64,000 nucleotides of DNA from Paracoccus albicereus. GTDB taxonomy: Bacteria; Pseudomonadota; Alphaproteobacteria; Rhodobacterales; Rhodobacteraceae. The stretch is taken from assembly GCF_024359525.1 (NCBI RefSeq), contig NZ_JAKZEU010000001.1, positions 620,001-684,000 on the forward strand, written 5' to 3'. The notes below the pieces were generated by a model. That model searched no databases. It was not told the origin of the DNA and was given only the letters and a program-made list of their open reading frames with translations. Numbering within the stretch: position 1 is the first letter of the stretch; every line of letters begins with the position of its first letter. The position numbers were made by a program, and so were the translations under genes. Below are positions 16,621 through 26,229 of this stretch, piece by piece.

Positions 16621-18158
16621 TGGCTGGGCGCGTCGGTCCCGGTCGCCTGACCCGTCCCGTCCTCGGGCGCTGCCTCGGCGTCGGTCCCGGCATCGGCCCC
16701 GCCTTCGGGTTGAGGTTCGGGAACCGTTTCCTCGCCTTCGGCCGGGGCGTTCTCGGTCCCGGAATCCTCGCCGGTGGCGGCAGGGGTCGCCGACGCGGTT
16801 ACATCGCCCGCACGGAAGTCGACAGCGGCGAGGCCCTTCAGGATATCGACCGCGTAGGCCAACTGATAGTCTTCCTCACGCAGCGCGGCGGTCGCCTCGA
16901 CTTCGGCGGCTTCCTCCTCGATCTGCTGGCGTTCCTCATCGCTAATCGAGTCGTTGTTTAGCGCACCGCGCAGATCCGCCTCGCTGCGGTCAAAGCTCGA
17001 CTGCGAACGCGGAGTATCCTCGCCCTCTTCCTCTTCGCCGGGGGGCGGGGGCGCGGGCTGGGCGACGATGATGTCGGGGTTGATGCCAAGCGACTGGATC
17101 GAGCGGCCCGACGGCGTGTAATAGCGCGCCGTGGTCAGCCGGATCGCGCTGTCCGAGGTGACGGGCATGACCGTCTGGACCGATCCCTTGCCGAAGCTCT
17201 TCTGGCCGACCACGATGGCGCGCCGGTGATCCTGCAGCGCGCCGGTCACGATTTCCGAAGCGCTGGCCGAACCGCCGTTGATCAGGACGACCATCGGCTT
17301 GCCTTCGGCCATGTCGCCCGGCTCGGCGTTCCAGCGCTCGCTGTCGCCTTCCTGACGGCCGCGGGTGCTGACGATCTCGCCCGCGTCGAGGAACGCGTCC
17401 GAGACCTCGATCGCCTGCGTCAGCAGCCCGCCGGGGTTGTTGCGCAGGTCGATGACGAAGCCCGTCACCTTGTCGATGCCGCCGGCTTCCTCGACTGCCT
17501 TGTCGAGTTCGGTTTCCAGTGAAGAGAACGTCTCGTCGCTGAAGGTCGAGATGCGAAGGACGACCGCGTGACCCTCCACCCGGGAGCGGACGGCGGTCAG
17601 CTTGATCGTGTCGCGCATCATGGTCAGGTCGAACGGCTCTGTCTCTCCCTCGCGCAGGATGGTGATGGTGATCTCGGACCCGACCGGCCCGCGCATCTTC
17701 TCCACCGCCTCGTCCAGCGTCAGGCCCATCAGCGATTCGCCGTCCACATGGGTGATGAAGTCGCCGGTCTGGACGCCCGCCTCGGCGGCAGGAGTGTCGT
17801 CCATGGGCGAGACGACCTTGACGATGCCGTCTTCCTGGCTGACCTCGATCCCCAGGCCGCCGAAGCTTCCCCGGGTCTGGGTCTGCATGTCTTCGTAATC
17901 GTTCGCGGACAGGAAGCTGGAATGCGGGTCGAGCGATGTCAGCATGCCGTTGATCGCGGCCTCGATCAGCTTCTTGTCATCAGGCGCTTCGACATAGTCG
18001 GACCGGACGCGTTCGAAGACGTTGCCGAAGAGTTCGAGCTGTTCGTAGATCGAGGCGTTCCGTCCCGCTTCCTGCGCGATCAGCGGACCGGCGATCTGCG
18101 TCGTGACCAGCGCACCGGCCAGCACGCCGCCCACACCCGCCAACAGATAATGTTTCAT
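16617..18158 (-). CDS. ctpA: Carboxy-terminal processing protease CtpA (S41)
   Basis: 513-residue exported serine protease that trims the C-termini of periplasmic proteins; in other bacteria it degrades peptidoglycan hydrolases. There is an N-terminal signal or anchor (1-28), a PDZ domain (about 98-185), and the S41 core with Ser299 in GGSASASE and Lys324 in KSFGKGSVQ, the correct 25-residue spacing. The C-terminal ~70 residues are low-complexity Glu/Ala/Pro/Thr-rich. AAGGTGGCAGG supports the start. It sits between the envC-like gene (19-nt gap) and rppH (4-nt overlap). Confidence 0.94.
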   Translation of the reverse strand: MKHYLLAGVGGVLAGALVTTQIAGPLIAQEAGRNASIYEQLELFGNVFERVRSDYVEAPDDKKLIEAAINGMLTSLDPHSSFLSANDYEDMQTQTRGSFGGLGIEVSQEDGIVKVVSPMDDTPAAEAGVQTGDFITHVDGESLMGLTLDEAVEKMRGPVGSEITITILREGETEPFDLTMMRDTIKLTAVRSRVEGHAVVLRISTFSDETFSSLETELDKAVEEAGGIDKVTGFVIDLRNNPGGLLTQAIEVSDAFLDAGEIVSTRGRQEGDSERWNAEPGDMAEGKPMVVLINGGSASASEIVTGALQDHRRAIVVGQKSFGKGSVQTVMPVTSDSAIRLTTARYYTPSGRSIQSLGINPDIIVAQPAPPPPGEEEEGEDTPRSQSSFDRSEADLRGALNNDSISDEERQQIEEEAAEVEATAALREEDYQLAYAVDILKGLAAVDFRAGDVTASATPAATGEDSGTENAPAEGEETVPEPQPEGGADAGTDAEAAPEDGTGQATGTDAPSQ

Positions 18159-18177
18159 CCTGCCACCTTGCCTTCGT

Positions 18178-19356
18178 TCATTGTTCCGGCTCGACGATCG
18201 GATTCAGCACGAACCAATCCGCCGGGTCCAGCGTTTCCTTGCCCTTGCGCAGCTCGACATACAGGGTTTCGGGCTGTCCCGCACCCCCGCCTGCCGTCGC
18301 GTCGGCCACGAACTGCGCGCCGAATTCCTGTGCCGGTGCCTCGGATCCGCCCATGAGGCCAAGGGGTTCGCCCGCGGCGATGACATCGCCGACCTCGCCG
18401 AACACCTGATCGAGCCCCGCAAGGACCAGAAGATAGCCGCGCTGCGGCTCGACGATCATCACGTTACCGTAATCCAGCAAAGGACCGCGGAAACGGATCG
18501 TCGCGGGCCATGGCGCGGTCACCAGCGCGGCCGGCGCGGTGGACAGGATCCAGCCCGGGCGCCGCACGCCCGCCGCATCGGCCTGATCGTAGCTGCGCAG
18601 AAGGCTGCCGGTCACCGGCAGGGGCAGACTGCCTGCCGCTGCCTCGAAATCCTCGACCGGGGCGCCGACATCAGTCTCAATCGCGGCGACGCCTGCGGCG
18701 AAATCCTCGAGGCTCTGGGCGGATGCTTCCAGCTTCTGCAGCTCTTCGGGGTTTTCAGCATAGCGGACGGGCATGGTCGAGCGGTCGGTGACGGCGCTGG
18801 CCAGCAGCCGTCGGGCTTCCTGGACCGCGGCGAGACCCTCACCCAGCATGTCGGCGGCGCTGAGTTCCAGCGCGCGCACGATCGCGATCTCGTCCAGATC
18901 GCCCTGCAGCGCCTCTGCCTCGGCGCGGAGGCCGGGTGCCACGGCGCCGAGCACCATGGCCGAGCGGGCGGTATCGACCGCGCCGCCGGGATGCAGCAAT
19001 AACTGCGTCTCGGGCGCCTCGCGCAAGGCGGTCATCGCGCCCAGGACCCGCGACAGACGGTCGTGCTGTGCCTCGAACCGGGCGCGAAGCTCGGTTTCGC
19101 GCGCCGCCGCCTCGCGCAGGCCGGTGCGCAGCGCCGACAACCCGTTTTCGTAGCCGCGGATCACCTCTGTCAGGGCAGTCACCTGGTCGTCGGCCGTGAC
19201 CGCGGTGGACAGCTTGCCGATGGCGGCGCGCAGTTCGGCGGCGGCGGCCTGTGCGTCGGACGCGGATTGCGCGGCGGGCTGGGCGGCGTAGGTCGTCACG
19301 GGCACGGCCAGCAGCAGCGCCGCCAACAGGGCGCGGTAGGATCGGGGCAGATTCAT
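18178..19356 (-). CDS. EnvC-like murein hydrolase activator with degenerate LytM domain
   Basis: 392 residues: signal peptide (1-23), long coiled-coil helices (about 25-200), and a C-terminal LytM/M23-like domain (about 255-375). The zinc ligands of active M23 peptidases appear lost: the H-x-G-x-D site reads RRPGWI and the final HxH site reads VLAGL. This fits EnvC, which activates division amidases instead of cutting the wall. Its ATG overlaps the gpmI stop by 4 nt. The frame stays open further upstream to 20850, but that part is gpmI in another frame. Confidence 0.85.
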   Translation of the reverse strand: MNLPRSYRALLAALLLAVPVTTYAAQPAAQSASDAQAAAAELRAAIGKLSTAVTADDQVTALTEVIRGYENGLSALRTGLREAAARETELRARFEAQHDRLSRVLGAMTALREAPETQLLLHPGGAVDTARSAMVLGAVAPGLRAEAEALQGDLDEIAIVRALELSAADMLGEGLAAVQEARRLLASAVTDRSTMPVRYAENPEELQKLEASAQSLEDFAAGVAAIETDVGAPVEDFEAAAGSLPLPVTGSLLRSYDQADAAGVRRPGWILSTAPAALVTAPWPATIRFRGPLLDYGNVMIVEPQRGYLLVLAGLDQVFGEVGDVIAAGEPLGLMGGSEAPAQEFGAQFVADATAGGGAGQPETLYVELRKGKETLDPADWFVLNPIVEPEQ

Positions 19357-20870
19357 GCGGTCTCGATCAGGCTTTTGCCGGTCATCTCGGGTGGCAGGTC
19401 CAGCCCCATCAGGTCCAGAACGGTAGGGGCCAGATCGGCGAGGATTCCGTCGCGCAGATGGGCGCCGTCCGGGCCGCCGACGACGATCACCGGAACCGGG
19501 TTCAGCGTATGGGCGGTGTGCGGCTCGCCCGTGTCGGGGTCCACCATCGTCTCGCAATTGCCGTGATCGGCGCAGATCACCGCCGCCCCGCCGGTCTGCT
19601 TCAGCGCGGCGAGCATGCGGCCAAGCCCTTCGTCCACCGCCTCGCAGGCGCGGGTGGCGGCAGGCAGGCTGCCGGTATGGCCGACCATGTCGGGATTGGC
19701 GTAGTTCACCACGATCAGGTCGTAGCCCTTGCCGATCGCCTCGACGAGGCTGTCGGTCACCGCCTCGGCCGACATTTCGGGCTTCAGGTCGTAGGTGGCG
19801 ACATCCGGGCTGGAGGGCATGAAGCGATCCTCGCCCTGTTCGGGGTCCTCCTTGCCGCCGTTCAGGAAGAAGGTGACATGGGGATATTTCTCGGTCTCGG
19901 CCAGCCGGAACTGACGCAGGCCCTTGGCTGCGACCCACGCACCCAGCGTGTTTTCGACCTGCCGCTTGGGAAAGGCCGCGTTCATGTAGGTGCTGTGGGT
20001 CTGCGAGTAATCGACCATGCCCAGCATTCCCGACCAGGCGGGGCGCGGTCCGGTCTCGAACCCCTCGAAACCCGGCTGGGCCAGCGCGGCGAGGATTTCG
20101 CGCGCCCGGTCGGCGCGGAAGTTGAGGCAGAAGAAGCCGTCGCCGTCCTTGGCGCCGGTATAGTCGCCGATGATGGTCGGGGCGATGAACTCGTCGGTTT
20201 CGCCGCGTTCGTAGGCGGCTTCGACGGCATGGGGCGCGTCCGGCGCGGCCTGACCCTCGGCGCGGACGATGGCGCGGAAGGCGCGCGCGACGCGGTCCCA
20301 GCGGTTGTCGCGGTCCATCGCGTAATAGCGCCCGATCACGGTCCCGATCGTCGCGCCGTCGGGCATGTTGCCGGCCATTTCGGTGATGAAGCCCATCGCC
20401 GATTTCGGCGCCACGTCGCGACCGTCGGTGATCGCGTGCAGCACGACAGGGATGCCCGCATCGGTGAGCGCGTTCACCGCCGCCTGCACGTGCATGATGT
20501 GGCCGTGAACACCGCCGTCCGAGATGACGCCCATCAGATGCGCGGTGCCGCCGGTCTCGCGCAGCTTGGCGACGAAACCGCCCAGACCTTCGTTCTTGCG
20601 GAAGCTGCCTTCCTCGATGGCGAGGTCGATCTGGCCCAGGTCCATCGCGACCACGCGGCCGGCACCGATATTGGTGTGACCGACCTCGGAATTGCCCATC
20701 TGCCCCGTCGGCAGGCCAACGTCGCGACCAAAGGTCGTCAGAGTGGCGTGCGGACAGTCGCGCATCAGCGCGTCGAAGTTGGGCGTCTCGGCGCAGTCCG
20801 GCGCGCTCTGCTCGGGTCGGTCGGATATGCCCCAGCCATCGAGGATGCACAGGATCACGGGCTTGGTCAT
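19353..20870 (-). CDS. gpmI: 2,3-bisphosphoglycerate-independent phosphoglycerate mutase
   Basis: Interconverts 3- and 2-phosphoglycerate in glycolysis and gluconeogenesis using two Mn ions. The 505-residue protein has LDGWGISD with metal ligand Asp11, the phosphorylated Ser61 in GQMGNSEVGH, VISDGGVHGH, FFCLNFRADRARE and the late metal site CADHGNCE near 430. Length and motifs match the family. It is the first gene of the coupled run gpmI, envC-like, ctpA, rppH, an arrangement common in alphaproteobacteria. Confidence 0.97.
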   Translation of the reverse strand: MTKPVILCILDGWGISDRPEQSAPDCAETPNFDALMRDCPHATLTTFGRDVGLPTGQMGNSEVGHTNIGAGRVVAMDLGQIDLAIEEGSFRKNEGLGGFVAKLRETGGTAHLMGVISDGGVHGHIMHVQAAVNALTDAGIPVVLHAITDGRDVAPKSAMGFITEMAGNMPDGATIGTVIGRYYAMDRDNRWDRVARAFRAIVRAEGQAAPDAPHAVEAAYERGETDEFIAPTIIGDYTGAKDGDGFFCLNFRADRAREILAALAQPGFEGFETGPRPAWSGMLGMVDYSQTHSTYMNAAFPKRQVENTLGAWVAAKGLRQFRLAETEKYPHVTFFLNGGKEDPEQGEDRFMPSSPDVATYDLKPEMSAEAVTDSLVEAIGKGYDLIVVNYANPDMVGHTGSLPAATRACEAVDEGLGRMLAALKQTGGAAVICADHGNCETMVDPDTGEPHTAHTLNPVPVIVVGGPDGAHLRDGILADLAPTVLDLMGLDLPPEMTGKSLIETA

Positions 20871-20935
20871 GCGGGCCTCTTCGCGGTTCGCCCTTCTCTA
20901 CGCCCGGCCTGTGCTGCGGGCAACCGGGCCCGCGA

Positions 20936-22366
20936 TCACAAGCCCATGGCCTGATAGCTTTCGGCGATGCGGCGGATCGAGACGATATAGGCAGAGGTTC
21001 GCAGGTCCTCGACCTTCTCGTCGTTGTTCCAGACCTCCATCATGCTCTGGAAGGCGCCGCGCATCGTGTCGTCCAGACCGGACCGCACCAGCTCCAGTTC
21101 GCTCGCGCCCTTGAGATACTTGTCCTTGAAGTTCTTGGTCAGCGTCCAGCCCAAGCCCTTGTCGGCGGACAGCCGTTCCAGCTCGTTGACCAGCATGTTG
21201 GTGCGCGCTTCCTGTTCGCGACGCTCCATCCGGCCGAAGCGGATATGGGTCAGGTTCTTGACCCATTCGAAATAGGACACGGTGACGCCGCCGGCATTGG
21301 CATACATGTCGGGGATGATGACCACGCCGCGCTTCTTCAGGATAGCGTCGGCCTCGGCGGTGACGGGACCGTTCGCCGCCTCGACGATCAGGTGGGTCTT
21401 GATCCGCTCGGCGTTCTCGGCGTTGATCACGCCTTCCACCGCCGCCGGAATCAGGATGTCGCATTCCAGTTCCAGCGCGCCAAGGCTGTTCTGGCTGTAA
21501 TCGGTCGCGCCCTCGAACCCGGCGACGCCGCCGGTCTCGCGGATATGCGCCTGGAGGTCTGCGATATGCAGCCCGTCGGGGTTCATCACGGCGCCATCGC
21601 GTTCTGCGACCGCGATGACCTTGCAGCCGTCATTGTCGGACAGGAACTGCGCCGCGTGGAAGCCCACATTGCCCAGCCCCTGGACGATCACCCGCTTGCC
21701 GTCCAGCCCGCCTTCAAGTCCGGCAGCCTTCATCGCCTCGGGGTGGCGGAAGAATTCGTGGATCGCGTATTGCACGCCGCGGCCCGTCGCCTCGACTCGG
21801 CCCTGGATGCCGCCGAAGGACACCGGCTTGCCGGTCACGCAGGCACGGGCGTCGATGTCATCGGGGTGTAGACGCTTGTAGGCATCGGCCATCCACGCCA
21901 TCTCGCGTTCGCCCGTGCCCATGTCGGGGGCCGGCACGTTCTGGCTGGGCGAGATCAGGCTGCGGCGCGACAATTCATAGGTGAAGCGGCGGGTGATGCG
22001 TTCCAGCTCGTCGGCGTTGTATTCGCGCGGATCGATGCACAGCCCGCCCTTCGAGCCGCCGAACGGCACCTCGACCAGCGCGCATTTGTAGGTCATCAGC
22101 GCGGCCAGCGCCTCGACCTCGTCCTGGTTCACGGAACTGGCGTAGCGGATGCCGCCCTTCACGGGCTCCATGTGTTCGGAATGAACCGAGCGATAGCCGA
22201 CGAAGGTGTGGATGGCACCGCGCATGCGGACGCCGAAGCGGACGGTATAGGTCGAGTTGCAGACGCGGATCTTTTCCTCGAGCCCCGGCGGCAGGTCCAT
22301 GTGGCGAACCGCATGGGTGAACATGCGGTCAACGGAATCGCGAAAGGACGAATGCTTGCCAGTCAT
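20936..22366 (-). CDS. Glu/Leu/Phe/Val family glutamate dehydrogenase
   Basis: 476-residue enzyme that oxidatively deaminates glutamate to 2-oxoglutarate. The substrate domain has PVKGGIRY and YKCALVEVPFGGSKGG with the catalytic lysines, then PAPDMGTGEREMAWM; the NAD domain has VQGLGNVG; ILIPAAVEGVINAENA and VEAANGPVT complete the family pattern. A C-terminal extension of ~70 residues goes beyond the basic hexameric type. Start 22366 (GGGGAG 8 nt upstream) is preferred over 22426. Coenzyme preference is uncertain. It is monocistronic as far as visible. Confidence 0.93.
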   Translation of the reverse strand: MTGKHSSFRDSVDRMFTHAVRHMDLPPGLEEKIRVCNSTYTVRFGVRMRGAIHTFVGYRSVHSEHMEPVKGGIRYASSVNQDEVEALAALMTYKCALVEVPFGGSKGGLCIDPREYNADELERITRRFTYELSRRSLISPSQNVPAPDMGTGEREMAWMADAYKRLHPDDIDARACVTGKPVSFGGIQGRVEATGRGVQYAIHEFFRHPEAMKAAGLEGGLDGKRVIVQGLGNVGFHAAQFLSDNDGCKVIAVAERDGAVMNPDGLHIADLQAHIRETGGVAGFEGATDYSQNSLGALELECDILIPAAVEGVINAENAERIKTHLIVEAANGPVTAEADAILKKRGVVIIPDMYANAGGVTVSYFEWVKNLTHIRFGRMERREQEARTNMLVNELERLSADKGLGWTLTKNFKDKYLKGASELELVRSGLDDTMRGAFQSMMEVWNNDEKVEDLRTSAYIVSIRRIAESYQAMGL

Positions 22367-22571
22367 CGACGGATCTCCCCTGTTCCGGTCAGGGCCAGTC
22401 TGCGGGCGCGAAACGGATTTTTCCACCCCGTTCTTTGCGCGGGCGTGCCGCGGTGCTGTTGCGTTGGCGCCATGATGGTATTGTGATTGCGCTGCCCGGT
22501 AGGCAAGGCGGCAGCGCGCCCGTATAGCTGGACGGGAGCAGACAAAAAACCGTCAACGCGGACCAGACACG

Positions 22572-22928
22572 ATGATCAGACCGACCCTTTTCGCGATCGC
22601 CGCCTTTGCCGCCCTTGCCGGCTGCATGCCGGTGCCCGCGCCCGCCCCCGTTCCCGCGCCGATGCCCGTCCCGGCGGTAGAGCCCGTGATGCCCGTGACC
22701 CCTGTCAGCGGCGTGGCCGGGCTGGAAGAGCGCGAACCCGACCTGTGCGGCGCCAAGAATTACACGTCCTATCTGGGCCAGCCGGGTACGCTGATCCCGA
22801 CGATGGGGATTTCCAAGACCTATCGCGTCGTCGAATATCGCGGCATCGAGCCGCAGGAATACGACCCCAACCGGATCGTCTTCCGGCTGGATGCGTCGGG
22901 CAACATCTACAACGTCGATTGCGGGTGA
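22572..22928 (+). CDS. I78-like peptidase inhibitor lipoprotein (first of a tandem pair)
   Basis: 118 residues: lipoprotein signal with lipobox AGC (Cys18), a Pro-rich linker of PVPAPAP-type repeats (about 20-45), then a small domain from DLCGAKNYTSYLGQPGTL to IYNVDCG. The Cys at both ends, LGQPG and the RIVFRLDASGNI strand resemble the I78 (Aspergillus elastase inhibitor type) fold, which blocks serine proteases. The call is weaker than for the next gene because the inhibitory loop region (SKTYRVVEYRG) is diverged. The second gene starts 5 nt after its stop. Confidence 0.72.
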   Translation: MIRPTLFAIAAFAALAGCMPVPAPAPVPAPMPVPAVEPVMPVTPVSGVAGLEEREPDLCGAKNYTSYLGQPGTLIPTMGISKTYRVVEYRGIEPQEYDPNRIVFRLDASGNIYNVDCG

Positions 22929-22933
22929 ACGTG

Positions 22934-23224
22934 ATGCGCGTGTCCTTTCCCTTGCTGGCGGTCGCGACCCTGACCCTTGCCGCCTGCGAGCCGATCCCGG
23001 CGCCCGAGCCGCAGCCCGAGGCACCGGGTGCGTCGGATGCCTGTGGTGCGTCGGGCTATCAGGGTCTGATCGGTCAGCGCGGAACGGTGCTGGAAAGCAT
23101 GACCTTCCCGCTGCGCACGCGCGTGATCGGACCGAATGATGCGATCACCGCCGATTACAGCCCCGAGCGTCTGAACATCGAGATCGGTCTGGGTGGCCTG
23201 ATCGAGCGGGTCGCCTGCTACTGA
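22934..23224 (+). CDS. I78 family peptidase inhibitor lipoprotein (second of a tandem pair)
   Basis: 96 residues. Lipobox AAC gives an acylated Cys near residue 18, then a short Pro/Glu linker. The domain DACGASGYQGLIGQRGTVLE ... RVIGPNDAITADYSPERLN ... GGLIERVACY is a good match to bacterial I78 inhibitors (Cys...Cys, LIGQ, TxDYxxxRLN). It probably protects the periplasm from serine proteases (inference). ATG 22934 could also be preceded by GTG 22931. It is likely co-transcribed with the diverged copy just upstream. Confidence 0.83.
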   Translation: MRVSFPLLAVATLTLAACEPIPAPEPQPEAPGASDACGASGYQGLIGQRGTVLESMTFPLRTRVIGPNDAITADYSPERLNIEIGLGGLIERVACY

Positions 23225-23303
23225 TCGCGGCAAACCGCCGGTCGCTGCGTCCTTCGGCGCGATTTTCGTTGCCTCGGGTCAGGCGCGGTGTCACCATCCT
23301 GTC

Positions 23304-23639
23304 ATGCTGAACGCCGCGCCGCCGTTTTCCGCAGACCCCGATCGCGTCGTTTTCGACCGGCATGAACTGGGGATCATCCTGTCCGTCTATGGCCGCATGG
23401 TCGCCGCCGGTGAGTGGCGGGACTACGCGATGTCGTTCCTGCGCGACGTAGCTGTCTTCAGTGTCTTTCGCCGGGCGACCGAACATCCGCTCTACCGGAT
23501 CGAGAAGCGGCCCAAGCTGCGCGGCGCGCAGGGGGCTTACGCGGTGATCGGCATGGATGGGCGCATCCTCAAGCGCGGTCACGATCTGGCGGCGGTGCTT
23601 CGGGTGCTGGAAAAGAAGCTGATCCGCGCGGTCGACTAG
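23304..23639 (+). CDS. DUF2794 protein
   Basis: 111-residue protein matching DUF2794, a family nearly confined to alphaproteobacteria: VVFDRHELGIILSVYGRMVA, GEWRDYAMSFL, AVFSVFRRATEHPLYRIEKR and GRILKRGHDLAAVLRVLEKK. No function is known. No signal peptide, probably cytosolic. It is 80 bp downstream of the second inhibitor gene and converges, 3 bp from stop to stop, on the AEC permease gene. Confidence 0.9.
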   Translation: MLNAAPPFSADPDRVVFDRHELGIILSVYGRMVAAGEWRDYAMSFLRDVAVFSVFRRATEHPLYRIEKRPKLRGAQGAYAVIGMDGRILKRGHDLAAVLRVLEKKLIRAVD

Positions 23640-23642
23640 GAT

Positions 23643-24572
23643 CTAGCCCTGCAGGATCCAGTGGATCACCGGCGGCACGGTCAGCACGCTGAGCGCGGTG
23701 GAAATCAGGATCGCGCCGGACACCCGCTGCACCGCCACCCCGAAATATTGCGACAGCATGTAGACGTTGCCCGCGACCGGGAGCGCCGCGGCGGCCACCA
23801 TCACGCCGGCCGCGAAGGGCGGCACCCCGAAGATCAGGAACGCGGCGATGCCGACAGCAAGCGGGTGCAGCACCAGCTTGGCGAAGGACAGCCACAGCGC
23901 CGGCCCGGGACGCTGGGTGCTGCGTTCGGCCAGGCTCGCCCCGATGGCGAAGAGCGCGCCCGGCGTGGCGGCGGCGCCCAGCAGCACCAGGAATTCATCC
24001 GCGATCGCGGGAAGGGTCAGGTCGGACGCCGCGACCGTGAGGCCGGCGACCATCGACAGGATCATCGGATTGGCGACGACACCGCCCAGCACCCGCCCGA
24101 TCCCGGCAAGGCTAGCAACGCCCCCACGCCCCGCCTGCATGATGATGGTGATCAGCGTGGAAAAGACCAGCATGTCGATGGTCAGCACCATCAGCACCGG
24201 GCCGACCGCGCGTTCGCCCAGCAGCACGACCAGCATCGGCACACCCAGAAACCCGGTATTGCCGGTCATGGTGCAATGCGCCTCCATTGCCGCTTCGCGC
24301 AGGCGCAGGCCGCGCCATCGCGCCACGGCCATGCCGATCGCCCAGACCAGCGCAGAACCCACCAGATAGGCCATCACGAAGCGCGGATCGAAGAGCGCGC
24401 CCAGATCGAGGCCCGCCGCGAAGCGAAATAGCATCGCCGACAATGCGAAGTAGAAGACGAAGCGGGTCAGCCAGACCGCGCCTTCCGTCGGAAAGACGCG
24501 GGTCCGCGCAGCGATCCAGCCCAATCCGATCAACCCGAAGAACGGCAGCGTCTTGAGAAACACCGCCAGCAT
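23643..24572 (-). CDS. AEC family transporter
   Basis: 309-residue inner-membrane protein with about ten hydrophobic segments, of the auxin efflux carrier family. Recognisable are the N-terminal FFGLIGLGWIAART, MTGNTGFLGVPM in the middle, VVANPMILSMVAGL and the C-terminal PVAGNVYMLSQYFG. Bacterial AEC proteins move malonate, malate or similar acids, but the substrate here is not readable. Its ATG shares one nucleotide with the stop of the nitroreductase gene (TGATG). It is the last gene of the five-gene operon beginning at 27007. Confidence 0.88.
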   Translation of the reverse strand: MLAVFLKTLPFFGLIGLGWIAARTRVFPTEGAVWLTRFVFYFALSAMLFRFAAGLDLGALFDPRFVMAYLVGSALVWAIGMAVARWRGLRLREAAMEAHCTMTGNTGFLGVPMLVVLLGERAVGPVLMVLTIDMLVFSTLITIIMQAGRGGVASLAGIGRVLGGVVANPMILSMVAGLTVAASDLTLPAIADEFLVLLGAAATPGALFAIGASLAERSTQRPGPALWLSFAKLVLHPLAVGIAAFLIFGVPPFAAGVMVAAAALPVAGNVYMLSQYFGVAVQRVSGAILISTALSVLTVPPVIHWILQG

Positions 24573-25243
24573 CAGAAGAGCGTCATGATCTCGGGCAGCG
24601 GTTTCTTGACCTTGGCGGCGGCAGGAACGGTGGCATCCGCTGCGGGCAGGCCGACGGGCAGGATCATCACCGGCTTTTCGTGATCGGGCCGACCGCACAG
24701 GCCGTTGAGAAACCGCATCGGGTTTGGCGTGTGCGTCAGCGTGACGAGACCCGCGTGATGGATCGCGGCGATCAGCAGCCCGCAGGCGATCCCGACGCTT
24801 TCGGGGACGTAGTAATGCTTGAACCGACTGCCGTCGGGGCGCAGTCCGTAACGCTGCGCGAAGACCACGATCAGCCACGGCGCGATGGTCAGGTGCGGCT
24901 TGTCCGGGCCGGTGCCGACCGGCTCCAGCGCGGACAGCCATTCGTCACCGCCACCGCCGGCATAGAAGGCGCGTTCCTCTTCCTCTGCCGCGTCGCGGAT
25001 GCGGGCCTTTATCGCCGGATCGCGGATCGCGGCGAAATGCCAGGGCTGCTGGTTTGCGCCGGATGGCGCACTGCCCGCCGCCTGAATGCAGGCGGCGATG
25101 ACATCCGCACTGACGGAGTCGGGCGCGAAATCCCGCACGCTGTGGCGGCGGCGCATGTGATCACGGAACGCCTGCGCGGCGGCCAGCGAATCCGCATCCG
25201 ACGTCTGCACCCGGTCGGGCAGCGGCAGGGGACGGTAGGTCAT
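24572..25243 (-). CDS. Nitroreductase family protein
   Basis: 223-residue FMN-dependent oxidoreductase. The family pattern is RRRHSVRDFAPDSV, APSGANQQPWHF with FMN-binding residues, ESVGIACGLLIAAIHHAGL and a C-terminal MILPVGLPAADA. It may reduce nitroaromatics, quinones or other acceptors with NAD(P)H. Start 25243 lies 2 nt after the mbfA stop codon, so translation is probably coupled; a longer frame to 25366 is mbfA sequence in another frame. Confidence 0.9.
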   Translation of the reverse strand: MTYRPLPLPDRVQTSDADSLAAAQAFRDHMRRRHSVRDFAPDSVSADVIAACIQAAGSAPSGANQQPWHFAAIRDPAIKARIRDAAEEEERAFYAGGGGDEWLSALEPVGTGPDKPHLTIAPWLIVVFAQRYGLRPDGSRFKHYYVPESVGIACGLLIAAIHHAGLVTLTHTPNPMRFLNGLCGRPDHEKPVMILPVGLPAADATVPAAAKVKKPLPEIMTLF

Positions 25244-25245
25244 GC

Positions 25246-26229
25246 TCAACCCGATCCGATCAGCACGCCGGTCGCGAAGACCAGCCCGCCGCCGACCACG
25301 ACCTGCAGCGCCGCGCGCCAGAAGGGCGTCTGCATCCAGCGGTTCTGGATCCAGGCGATGGCCCACAATTCGACGAAGACGACGACAAAGGCGATGATCG
25401 TCGCGGTCCAGAAATGCGGGATCAGATAGGGCAAAGCATGGCCGAGGCCCCCGAGCGCGGTCATCACCCCCGATGCGATGCCGCGCTTGATGGGCGAGCC
25501 GCGACCCGAGACGACGCCGTCGTCGGACGCGGCCTCGGTAAACCCCATGCTGATCCCGGCACCGAGCGATGCGGCCAGCCCGACCAGAAAGGTCGTGTGG
25601 GTGTCCTGCGTGGCGAACGCCGTGGCGAAGATCGGCGCCAGCGTCGAGACAGAGCCATCCATCAGCCCGGCAAGCCCCGGCTGGACCCAGGTCAGCACGA
25701 AGTCGCGGCGCGAGACCGCGTCCTCGTCCGCCCGCGCTTCGTCGGTCAGGTGTTCGTCGGCCAGATCGTCCGCGCGCTTCTGGTGACCGAGTTCGGCCGA
25801 CGCGAGATCGCCCAGCAGCTTGCGGGTCGCGGCATCGGTGCTGGACTGCGCCGCGCGGGTGTAGAACGCGCCCGCGTCGCGCTCCATCAGCGCGGCTTCC
25901 TCGCGGATCGCGGCCAGCGACAGGTTCTGCATCATCCAGGCCGGGCGCCGCGCGTAATAGCCGCTGATCTGTTCGCGCCGGACCAGCGGAATGGTGTCGC
26001 CGAAGCGGTCGCGATGGGCAGCGATCAGCCGCTGGCGGTGGCCGTCCTCTTCCTGGGCCATACCCTCGAAGATCGCGGCGGTGGCGGGATAATCGGCGCG
26101 CAGGAAGTCCGCCCAGTTGCGATAGATGTGGGCGTCGTCTTCCTCGGACCAGATGGCGAGTGCCAGCACCTCCTGCTCGGTCAGGTCGGAAAACCGCCGT
26201 CGCGGCGCGGTGAGGGTCAGAAGTGGCAT
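25246..26229 (-). CDS. mbfA: Membrane-bound ferritin MbfA (rubrerythrin-VIT1 fusion)
   Basis: 327 residues. The N-terminal ferritin-like domain (about 15-165) carries paired Glu/His ligands: EEDDAHIYRNW, MAQEEDGHRQRL, REEAALMERDA and ASAELGHQKRADD. The C-terminal VIT1-like membrane domain (about 180-327) has TWVQPGLAGLMDGSVSTL and several hydrophobic segments. Rhizobial MbfA exports iron under iron or acid stress and is controlled by Irr there; I see no clear Irr box here. The start at 26229 overlaps the tusA-like stop (TGATG). Confidence 0.92.
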   Translation of the reverse strand: MPLLTLTAPRRRFSDLTEQEVLALAIWSEEDDAHIYRNWADFLRADYPATAAIFEGMAQEEDGHRQRLIAAHRDRFGDTIPLVRREQISGYYARRPAWMMQNLSLAAIREEAALMERDAGAFYTRAAQSSTDAATRKLLGDLASAELGHQKRADDLADEHLTDEARADEDAVSRRDFVLTWVQPGLAGLMDGSVSTLAPIFATAFATQDTHTTFLVGLAASLGAGISMGFTEAASDDGVVSGRGSPIKRGIASGVMTALGGLGHALPYLIPHFWTATIIAFVVVFVELWAIAWIQNRWMQTPFWRAALQVVVGGGLVFATGVLIGSG

